Both the position numbers and the translations under genes were made by a program. The notes below the pieces were generated by a model. The model had not been told where the DNA came from, did no database searches, and saw nothing but the letters and a program-made list of their open reading frames with translations. From Rosettibacter sp964572725 (GTDB taxonomy: Bacteria; Bacteroidota; Ignavibacteria; Ignavibacteriales; Melioribacteraceae), in assembly GCA_964572725.1 (NCBI GenBank), contig CAZNFW010000082.1:1-6110 (forward strand): 6,110 nucleotides of DNA. The letters are read 5' to 3'. Within the stretch, counting starts at the first letter, position 1, and every line of letters starts with the position of its first letter. Positions 1 to 5,631 of this stretch are shown one piece after another.

Positions 1-660
1 TTGAAGCTCTTGCCATCCTCTTATTCTTTGCTTAATATCTCTTGCGCTGTTCCCTCCTGTTCTCATATAAACCAAAACTTTTGGTAGATAAAAAGTGGAA
101 ATTTTATGAATTTTTAAAAATCTAAACATAAGCTCATAATCTGCAGCTATTGGAAAATCTAATCTAAATTTTCCATATTTTTGATAAATTTCTCTTTTGA
201 CAAAAAAGGCAGGGTGCGGAGGTATCCATCCATTATTTAATTTTTCTTCCTTATATTCTCCTGATACCCAATATCTAACTTTCTTTGAAACATCATTTTT
301 ATCGACATAAATAATATCCCCGTAACAAGAATCAACATTATTTTTTACAAAAACTTCGACAACTTTTTCAATAACATCTTTGCTTGCATAAAAATCATCA
401 GAATTTAAAATTCCAACAATATCACCTGTTGCCAAATCAATTCCCTTATTCATTGCATCATAAATTCCTTTATCTGGTTCAGAAACAATTTTTGAAATTT
501 TATCTTTATATTTATTTACAATTTCTAAAGTTCCATCTTTTGAAGCTCCATCAATAATAATATATTCAATATCCTTATAAGTTTGACCAATAACACTTTT
601 TATTGTATCTTCGATTGTTTTTTCACTATTAAAAGATGGGGTAATTATTGAAATTTTCAT
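1..660 (-). CDS. Family 2 glycosyltransferase, WfgS-like (partial, C-terminus cut by window edge)
   Basis: Translating bases 660 down to 1 gives 220 uninterrupted residues starting MKISIITPSFNSEKTIEDTI, the usual first strand of a GT2 GT-A fold. Visible landmarks are IIIDGASKDGT (about 34-44), EPDKGIYDAMNKG (61-73), the metal/sugar-nucleotide motif NSDDFY (86-91, a DxD equivalent), YGD (114-116), the acceptor-side block PPHPAFF (147-153), and ADYELMFR (173-180). DKGIYDAMNKG followed by LNSDD and HPAFF is typical of the WfgS/WcaE-like subgroup, which transfers a sugar from a nucleotide donor to a lipid-linked glycan on the cytoplasmic side of the membrane. Such proteins are usually about 240-260 residues, so roughly 20-40 residues lie beyond base 1. 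The start ATG (660-658) overlaps the aminotransferase stop in an ATGA junction, implying translational coupling. No Shine-Dalgarno motif is visible. Being next to the aminotransferase, it could transfer the 3-aminosugar made by the preceding genes; that is inference. Confidence 0.93.
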   Translation of the reverse strand, partial: MKISIITPSFNSEKTIEDTIKSVIGQTYKDIEYIIIDGASKDGTLEIVNKYKDKISKIVSEPDKGIYDAMNKGIDLATGDIVGILNSDDFYASKDVIEKVVEVFVKNNVDSCYGDIIYVDKNDVSKKVRYWVSGEYKEEKLNNGWIPPHPAFFVKREIYQKYGKFRLDFPIAADYELMFRFLKIHKISTFYLPKVLVYMRTGGNSARDIKQRIRGWQELQ

Positions 661-1754
661 TTTTTGTAGAAATATTTGATAGTTTTACAGATATAAATTA
701 TCTCTTTTTCTTGAATGTCAGGATATAGTGGTAAAGATAGAATATTTTTAACCTTTTTTTCTACAATTGGCAATTTTAATCTATTAAATTCCTGAAAACT
801 ATTTTGTTTATGAATTGGTATCGGATAATGAATTAATGTTTCTATACCTTTGTTCTTTAAATACCCCATCAATTTATCTCTATTTTTTGCTTCGATCACA
901 AAAAGATGGAATATATGATTAGACTTATCTCTAATTAAAGGCAATTTAACTTCTTCAATATCTTTAAGAAGACTGTAATATATAAAAGCTCTTTTTTGGC
1001 GTTTGTTATTATTAATATCTAAAATTTTTAATTTCTCAAGAAGATATGCCGCTTGTAATTCATCTAATCTGCTATTAACCCCATAAACAGTATGTTTGTA
1101 TCTATTTCTTTGGCCATAGTTTCTTATCATTCTACAAAGTTTAGCTAATTTTTTATTATTTGTCACAATACATCCTCCGTCTCCAAAAGCTCCTAAGTTT
1201 TTTGTTGGATAAAAACTAAAACAACCTACATCTCCAAAAGAACCCACCTTTTTATTTCTATATACAGTGCCATGAGCTTGGGCACAGTCCTCAATTAAAA
1301 AAAGTTTATATTTTTTACAAATTTTTAAAATTTTGTCAAGATCAACAGATTGTCCATATAAATGAACAACAAGTACTGCTTTTGTTTTAGAATTTATTTT
1401 TTGTTCAATTTTATTAGCATCCAAATGGTAATAATCATCAATATCCACAAAAGTCGGTTTTGCTCCTACTGCTTTAATTGCTAAAGAACTAGCAACAGCA
1501 GATAATGATGTTGTAATCACCTCGTCTCCATTTTTAACCCCCAAAGCCATTAAAGAAATTTGCAGAGCTTCTAAACCATTACCTACACCTATACAATATT
1601 TAACTCCAATATATTTGGCAAACTCTTCTTCAAATTTCTTAACATAAGACCCTAATATATATCTACCCGAACTTAAAACCTTATCTGTAATCCTCAAAAA
1701 ATTTTTCTTATTTCTTAGATAATCTTTTTCTAATTTGTTGAATAAAATTTTCAT
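657..1754 (-). CDS. fdtB: dTDP-3-keto-6-deoxyhexose 3-aminotransferase, FdtB/QdtB type (DegT/DnrJ/EryC1/StrS family)
   Basis: This is a complete 365-residue PLP-dependent sugar aminotransferase of normal family length. It would transfer an amino group, usually from glutamate, to C3 of dTDP-3-keto-6-deoxyhexose, giving dTDP-Fuc3N or dTDP-Qui3N. Visible landmarks are RYILGSYVKKFEEEFA (31-46), the phosphate-side loop GVGNGLEAL (56-64), HLYGQ (131-135), EDCAQAHG (155-162, with Asp156 expected to contact the PLP ring nitrogen), and SFYPTKNLGAFGDGG (180-194, Lys185 forming the Schiff base). Further on are NSRLDELQAA (227-236) and HYPIPIHKQ (309-317). GVGNGLEAL together with the HYPIPIHKQ block is characteristic of the FdtB/QdtB branch rather than 4-aminotransferases. 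The start at 1754 is preferred because MKILFNKLEKDY is the normal N-terminus and the next Met is residue 69. It overlaps the ketoisomerase by 47 bases and its stop overlaps the next glycosyltransferase start. Whether the product is galacto or gluco depends on the ketoisomerase and is not resolved here. Confidence 0.92.
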   Translation of the reverse strand: MKILFNKLEKDYLRNKKNFLRITDKVLSSGRYILGSYVKKFEEEFAKYIGVKYCIGVGNGLEALQISLMALGVKNGDEVITTSLSAVASSLAIKAVGAKPTFVDIDDYYHLDANKIEQKINSKTKAVLVVHLYGQSVDLDKILKICKKYKLFLIEDCAQAHGTVYRNKKVGSFGDVGCFSFYPTKNLGAFGDGGCIVTNNKKLAKLCRMIRNYGQRNRYKHTVYGVNSRLDELQAAYLLEKLKILDINNNKRQKRAFIYYSLLKDIEEVKLPLIRDKSNHIFHLFVIEAKNRDKLMGYLKNKGIETLIHYPIPIHKQNSFQEFNRLKLPIVEKKVKNILSLPLYPDIQEKEIIYICKTIKYFYKK

Positions 1755-2145
1755 AATTTCTTATATATTCTTTTTCATTGTGTTCTCTATCACAAAAAAC
1801 TATAATCAAAGTATTATCTTTTAAAATCTTGATTGTTCTCCATATTAATGGTTCTATTAAAATGCCTTCCGTTGGGCTTGATAATAAAATTGTTTTTTTC
1901 TTATAACCATCATCTAAAAAAATCTTTGCTGATCCATTTATAACAAAAATTATTTGATTTGTTCTTAAAAGAGCATGTTCCCCTCTTACATCCCCCTTTT
2001 TAATACCACCTATCACAAAAATTCTTTTTACTTTAATAGGTAATTGATTATCTTTATTTTTACTACCTAAAAAATGGAATGGTAGTAACCATCCCTTTTT
2101 ATTAGAAGTTTTTTTAATATCAAGATTAATTATTTTGTAATTCAT
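1708..2145 (-). CDS. fdtA: dTDP-4-keto-6-deoxyglucose 3,4-ketoisomerase, FdtA/QdtA (WxcM-like) cupin with an altered HxH motif
   Basis: This 145-residue single-domain cupin would move the keto group of dTDP-4-keto-6-deoxyglucose from C4 to C3, supplying the following aminotransferase. Family landmarks are LPIKVKRIFVI (35-45), GDVRGEHA (51-58), TNQIIFVINGSAKIFLDDG (62-80), SSPTEGILIEPLIW (89-102) and EYIRNYENF (126-134). Placement between rmlB and fdtB supports the assignment strongly. Two oddities stand out. The active-site signature, normally RG-x-HAH, reads RGEHALL (54-60), so His57 (equivalent to His49 of Aneurinibacillus FdtA) is kept while the second histidine is Leu59. The C-terminus also runs about 11 residues past the usual end after the YIRxYxxF motif, creating a long overlap with fdtB. 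It overlaps rmlB by 20 bases at its own start and shows no Shine-Dalgarno motif. Family membership is secure. Activity, and Fuc3N versus Qui3N stereochemistry, are uncertain. Confidence 0.87.
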   Translation of the reverse strand: MNYKIINLDIKKTSNKKGWLLPFHFLGSKNKDNQLPIKVKRIFVIGGIKKGDVRGEHALLRTNQIIFVINGSAKIFLDDGYKKKTILLSSPTEGILIEPLIWRTIKILKDNTLIIVFCDREHNEKEYIRNYENFIQQIRKRLSKK

Positions 2146-3082
2146 ATTTATTATTTTTAAATTGTTTTTTTAGGTGTTCGATATAATTTACTAAAAATTT
2201 TTTAAGAGTCATCTTCGGCTTCCATCCTAATTTTCTAATTTTAGTGCTATCAATTGAGTATCTAATATCCTGTCCAGGTCTATCTTCAACAAATTCATAA
2301 AAATTTTCAGGCATTTTCATTGTTTTTAAGATTAATTTAACTATTTCTAAAACAGAATATTCTTCATTAGAAGAAATATTATAAATTTCGTTTAATTGAC
2401 CTTTTTCTATACCAAGCAAAATGGCTTCAACATTGTCCTCAACATAGGTCCATTCTCTTCTGGCTGAACCATCACCATGAATTGTCATTTTTTTTCCTTG
2501 CAAGGCGAATAATATTGTTTTAGGGATAAGTTTTTCTGGATATTGTCCTATACCATAATTATTACTGCTTCTAAAAATAAGATATTTTATTCCATAAGTT
2601 CTTGACCAAGCAAAAACTAATTGCTCAGCTGCTGCTTTTGTGGCAGCATATGGATTTGATGGTTTTAATGCATCAATTTCTTTCTTACTACCCTCTAAAA
2701 TATCTCCATATACTTCGTCCGTGGAAATTTGAACAAAAATAGATCTACTTCCGGGATCTTTACCTCTTATTATTTCAAGTAGATTATAAACTCCTCGCGT
2801 ATTGCTTTCAAAAAAATGTAAATTGTCTACAATAGAATTATCAACATGAGATTCGGCGGCAAAATTAACCACATAGTCTATATTTGGGGGTAAATGTGTT
2901 AGATTACAAATATCTTCTTTTATAAATTCATAATTTCTATATTTTTCTAAATTTAAATCTTTCCTGGCAGCATAAGTAACTTTATCAATATTAATTACAA
3001 AATGTCCTCTTTTTAATAAAAGTTCAACAAAATGACTTCCTATAAACCCCAAACCACCTGTTACTAAAAATCTTTTTTTCAT
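2126..3082 (-). CDS. rmlB: dTDP-glucose 4,6-dehydratase
   Basis: This complete 318-residue short-chain dehydrogenase/reductase of the extended class oxidises and dehydrates dTDP-glucose to dTDP-4-keto-6-deoxyglucose, the common precursor for the next two enzymes. The Rossmann NAD-binding motif TGGLGFIG is at residues 8-15. NFAAESHVDNSI (73-84) is the RmlB hallmark. The dehydratase triad lies in STDEVYGD (120-127: Thr121, Asp122, Glu123). The catalytic Tyr145 and Lys149 are in PYAATK. SSNNYGIGQYPEKLIP (172-187), EWTYVEDN (210-217) and DRPGQDIRYSID (267-278) form the nucleotide-sugar pocket. All catalytic residues are present. The length is a little below the usual 330-360 residues. The start at 3082 is fixed by MKKRFLVTGG, which begins directly at the first beta strand. 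It lies 14 bases after the methyltransferase stop, with no Shine-Dalgarno motif in the A-rich gap. The nucleotide specificity (dTDP rather than another base) is inferred from motif match and the fdtA/fdtB neighbours. Confidence 0.94.
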   Translation of the reverse strand: MKKRFLVTGGLGFIGSHFVELLLKRGHFVINIDKVTYAARKDLNLEKYRNYEFIKEDICNLTHLPPNIDYVVNFAAESHVDNSIVDNLHFFESNTRGVYNLLEIIRGKDPGSRSIFVQISTDEVYGDILEGSKKEIDALKPSNPYAATKAAAEQLVFAWSRTYGIKYLIFRSSNNYGIGQYPEKLIPKTILFALQGKKMTIHGDGSARREWTYVEDNVEAILLGIEKGQLNEIYNISSNEEYSVLEIVKLILKTMKMPENFYEFVEDRPGQDIRYSIDSTKIRKLGWKPKMTLKKFLVNYIEHLKKQFKNNKYELQNN

Positions 3083-3096
3083 CTTTTGTTATTATT

Positions 3097-3861
3097 TTAA
3101 CTCGATTTTTTAAATAAAACAATGTAATCTAAATTAAGCCAATTATTATTTAAAAAGATAAAATTTAGAAAAAGAAAAAAAATTTGTATAGGAGCACATA
3201 ATATTAAGCTAAGAAACAAATATATCAGCTTATTTTTAAAAACTTTATCTATATTCTCTATAACAAATGCGGAAATAAGCTGACCAATAGTAGCCCAAAA
3301 ACCACAAGTTGACTTTATTTTAATCAAATCTAAATTTAACTCCTGGCCTTTACTCCTATAAAAAAATTGTGTGAGTCTATAAAAATCAAAAGGTACTTCG
3401 TGTTCATTCCAAACAAACGGAGTAGTAATAAGCAAATAACCATTTTTCTTTAAAACTCTATGCATCTCTTCTAATAAATTATCAAAATTATAAGAATGTT
3501 CTAAAACTTGAGTACAAAAAATTAAATCAAAACTTTCATTAGAAAAAGGGATATTTTCCCCATTAAAATATAAATCTGCCTTTTTCATAGAATCATTATG
3601 ACCTCCTCCTTGAATATCTATACCTAAATATTTATCTTTGAATAAATGCCGATACGGCTGAATACCACAACCAACATCTAAAACTTTTTGATTTTCTAAA
3701 TCATATTTCTTAACAATATATTTGATATTTCTATAAAGAAAAAACCTTGCTATAAAATAAGGATTAATAAAAACAGAATGCCACGATGGATTAAAAGCAT
3801 GTTTAAGATATATTTCTTTTAAAAAATTTTTTAAATTATTCAATTTTTTTATTTTGAGCAT
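3097..3861 (-). CDS. Class I SAM-dependent methyltransferase (Methyltransf_11 type) with hydrophobic C-terminal tail
   Basis: This complete 254-residue protein has a Rossmann-like SAM-binding core. Motif I is VLDVGCGIQPY (60-70), followed by YLGIDIQ (78-84) ending in the expected acidic residue. FDLIFCTQVLEH (111-122) is the motif II/III region, MHRVLKKNGYLLITTPF (133-149) follows, and EHEVPFDFYRLTQFF (153-167) is a block common in methyltransferases of polysaccharide loci. After the core, residues 211-237 are strongly hydrophobic (KLIYLFLSLILCAPIQIFFL and onward), long enough for a membrane segment or hairpin, so the enzyme may sit at the inner face of the membrane. The substrate cannot be read from sequence; an O-methylated sugar or lipid-linked glycan is the contextual guess. 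Its start overlaps the MetW-like gene by 13 bases and carries the only convincing Shine-Dalgarno sequence in the window, which supports the start at 3861. Confidence 0.88.
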   Translation of the reverse strand: MLKIKKLNNLKNFLKEIYLKHAFNPSWHSVFINPYFIARFFLYRNIKYIVKKYDLENQKVLDVGCGIQPYRHLFKDKYLGIDIQGGGHNDSMKKADLYFNGENIPFSNESFDLIFCTQVLEHSYNFDNLLEEMHRVLKKNGYLLITTPFVWNEHEVPFDFYRLTQFFYRSKGQELNLDLIKIKSTCGFWATIGQLISAFVIENIDKVFKNKLIYLFLSLILCAPIQIFFLFLNFIFLNNNWLNLDYIVLFKKSS

Positions 3862-4481
3862 AAAAATAATCCCTCTCTTGAAAATAAATTTGGCAGTATT
3901 TTAAAAATTTTATAAATTCCTCCTAAATAAACTTCTTTAACAATTTTTAAATCGTATTCTTTAGTGACTTCTTTAAAATCTTTTATAGAAAGTTGATGAA
4001 TATGACCGGTATTATACCATTTATATCCATACAATTGAATTCTTGGCATTCTACCTAAAAACATTAATTCTAATCTATTTAAAATATAAGCAAAATTCGG
4101 AAAAGAAATTATTTGATATTTTGAAATTCTTTTCATTTCTTTTAATAAAACTTCCGGATACATAACCATAGAAAAGGTCGCATTACAAATACTGTAATCA
4201 AATTGATTATCCCCATAATCACTAAAAGTATTTTTATCATCTATTGAACCTCTTTTAATGTTTAAACCATGTCTTCTGCCAATTTCAACGCCAGTATCTG
4301 AAATCTCTATTCCTTCAATTGTCAAATTTTTCTTCCTTTCTAATAAATATTTCATCAAGGAACCGTTTCCGCAACCCAAATCTATAACTTTACTTCCGTC
4401 TTTTACCCAATCACAAATAATTGGATATTCTGCTCTGATATCAAATTTGTCTTCGTAAATATAATTCCTATCGTCGTTCAT
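3849..4481 (-). CDS. MetW-like class I methyltransferase
   Basis: This complete 210-residue protein, about the normal MetW length, matches the MetW family along its whole span. DWVKDGSKVIDLGCGNGSLM (24-43) contains SAM motif I. EGIEIS (56-61) provides the ribose-binding acidic residue Glu59. FDYSICNATFSMVMYPEVLL (94-113) aligns with the family's 'FDYVILSQTLQ...P..VL' region, ISFPNF (125-130) and GRMPRIQLYGYKWYNTGHIH (143-162) are diagnostic, and PNLF (197-200) is near the end. Classical MetW works with MetX homoserine acyltransferase in methionine synthesis. No MetX is present here, and the neighbours are glycosyltransferases and sugar-nucleotide enzymes, so a glycan-related methylation role is more likely, though inferred. 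The start at 4481 is the first ATG after the upstream stop, 19 bases away, and the next Met is residue 43, inside the SAM fold. No Shine-Dalgarno motif is seen. The last 13 bases overlap the next gene. Confidence 0.85.
   Translation of the reverse strand: MNDDRNYIYEDKFDIRAEYPIICDWVKDGSKVIDLGCGNGSLMKYLLERKKNLTIEGIEISDTGVEIGRRHGLNIKRGSIDDKNTFSDYGDNQFDYSICNATFSMVMYPEVLLKEMKRISKYQIISFPNFAYILNRLELMFLGRMPRIQLYGYKWYNTGHIHQLSIKDFKEVTKEYDLKIVKEVYLGGIYKIFKILPNLFSREGLFLCSK
3871..3877 (-). promoter_or_regulatory. Shine-Dalgarno site for the methyltransferase starting at 3861
   Basis: Read on the minus strand the bases are GAGAGGG, 9 bases before the ATG at 3861-3859. The site lies inside the last codons of the MetW-like gene (Arg-Glu-Gly). 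It is the only clear purine-rich GAGG-type ribosome site in the window; the other starts have A/T-rich leaders. It supports this start and suggests separate initiation despite the 13-base overlap. The purines could be incidental to the coding sequence. Confidence 0.55.
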
Positions 4482-4500
4482 TTTAGTTATTTTAAATCTT

Positions 4501-5631
4501 CTAAAGCCTTGTTTGGATAATATCTATTAATTCTTTCATTCTCTTTTCATAAGTGTGTTCATTCAAAGTTTTTCTTTGTCCATTTTTAGCAATTTCTTTT
4601 CTTTTTTCTTCATTATTTAAATAGAAGCTAATTTTTTCAATCAAATCTTTAGAATTTTTATAAATCTCGACTTCTGATCCGATTTCGAAAATTTGATTAA
4701 GATTTTCTTTATAATCTGTAATTAACATTGTACCTACGCCTGTTGCTTCGTAAAGTCTCATATTGTTTGCATAATTTTCAGCTACTTTGCTATGCCTATT
4801 TAAGGTTATAAGCGAGTTAAAAAGAATATTATACATATCTATACCCCAAGCAGAACCCATATAACATTTTTTTAAAATATCTGATTTTAAAGCTTCTTTA
4901 TTTTCTGTCCATATTCTTAAAGGAAAATTTTTTGCTATATCCTCTAATAAAGCAATAAAATCTAAATGTTCTTTAGTAAAACTACCGACAAAAGTTATTT
5001 GATATTTTTCTTTCTCTTCTCTTAAGTGATTTAAAATTTCTGGCTCAAAAGCAAGTTTTAGATATTCTGATTTAATTTTATTTTTATTTAGAAATTCAAC
5101 CATATTAGGCAAGGATGACAAAACTAAATCATAAGGCTTGAAATATAAAATATTTGGAAGCGGTGATGCAATCTGACCTAAAATGTATTTAACTTTTTTT
5201 GTAATTTTTAAATAATAAAGATAAACTGGATTAAAATAAGTTATTGCTTGAATATATAAAATATCTGGTTTAAAAAATTCTATTTGATTTTTTAAGATTT
5301 TATAAAAAACATTGCAACTTAAAATTCTTTCTTTTTTGCTGAAAGCCAAATCAAATAACTTTTCTTTATCTTGCAATAAAAATTTTTGAGAAAATTTTAA
5401 ATTATGCTCTTTTGCCCATTTTAATTGAAGAATAGTATCATTAAAAATAATTTCTTCAGCTTCATGTACTATTTTTTTCAAATTTTTCGAATAAAAATTA
5501 GATGTGCCGAAAAATCTTGAAAATAAAAGATTTTTGTGTTCATCATAGTTTAACTCAAAAACCTCTGGAAATTTTTGATAAAATTCTTCTAAAAATTTTC
5601 TATAATAAGTATCTACAATTAAAAACCTCAT
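4501..5631 (-). CDS. GT-B glycosyltransferase with CgeB-like (Glyco_trans_1_2) C-terminal domain
   Basis: This complete 376-residue putative glycosyltransferase begins MRFLIVDTYYRKFLEEFY, a typical N-terminus for this family, where the acceptor-side Rossmann domain starts. The N-terminal half (1-200) includes KPDILYIQAI (121-130) and KYILGQIASPLP (148-159). The C-terminal nucleotide-sugar domain opens with ITFVGSF (212-218). GIDMYNILFNSLITLNRH (263-280) and MRLYEATGVGTMLITDYKEN (291-310) follow, the second matching the glycosyltransferase/CgeB 'R.FE..g.G.lLltd' signature. GSEVEIY (318-324) and a closing helix with NEHTYEKRM (357-365) complete the fold. It probably transfers a sugar to the growing glycan in the cytoplasm; donor and acceptor cannot be predicted. 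The start overlaps the preceding stop in an ATGA junction, suggesting coupled translation. Its DNA is among the AT-richest in the window, with many Lys, Asn, Ile and Phe codons. Confidence 0.88.
   Translation of the reverse strand: MRFLIVDTYYRKFLEEFYQKFPEVFELNYDEHKNLLFSRFFGTSNFYSKNLKKIVHEAEEIIFNDTILQLKWAKEHNLKFSQKFLLQDKEKLFDLAFSKKERILSCNVFYKILKNQIEFFKPDILYIQAITYFNPVYLYYLKITKKVKYILGQIASPLPNILYFKPYDLVLSSLPNMVEFLNKNKIKSEYLKLAFEPEILNHLREEKEKYQITFVGSFTKEHLDFIALLEDIAKNFPLRIWTENKEALKSDILKKCYMGSAWGIDMYNILFNSLITLNRHSKVAENYANNMRLYEATGVGTMLITDYKENLNQIFEIGSEVEIYKNSKDLIEKISFYLNNEEKRKEIAKNGQRKTLNEHTYEKRMKELIDIIQTRL

Noticed and set aside
2487..2496. Run of eight A on the coding strand of rmlB as a slippage or phase-variation site
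   Set aside because: Such runs are expected at this base composition. The frame is intact with conserved protein on both sides, and nothing else suggests phase variation.
3083..3096. Internal promoter or terminator between the methyltransferase and rmlB
   Set aside because: The 14-base A/T-rich gap is too short for a promoter and has no inverted repeat. Low-complexity AT sequence elsewhere gives equally weak promoter-like matches.
4258..4458. 66-codon open frame on the plus strand
   Set aside because: It lies wholly inside the MetW-like gene in antisense, over its conserved SAM motif I. It has no ribosome site and no recognisable protein features, so it is a shadow of the real gene.
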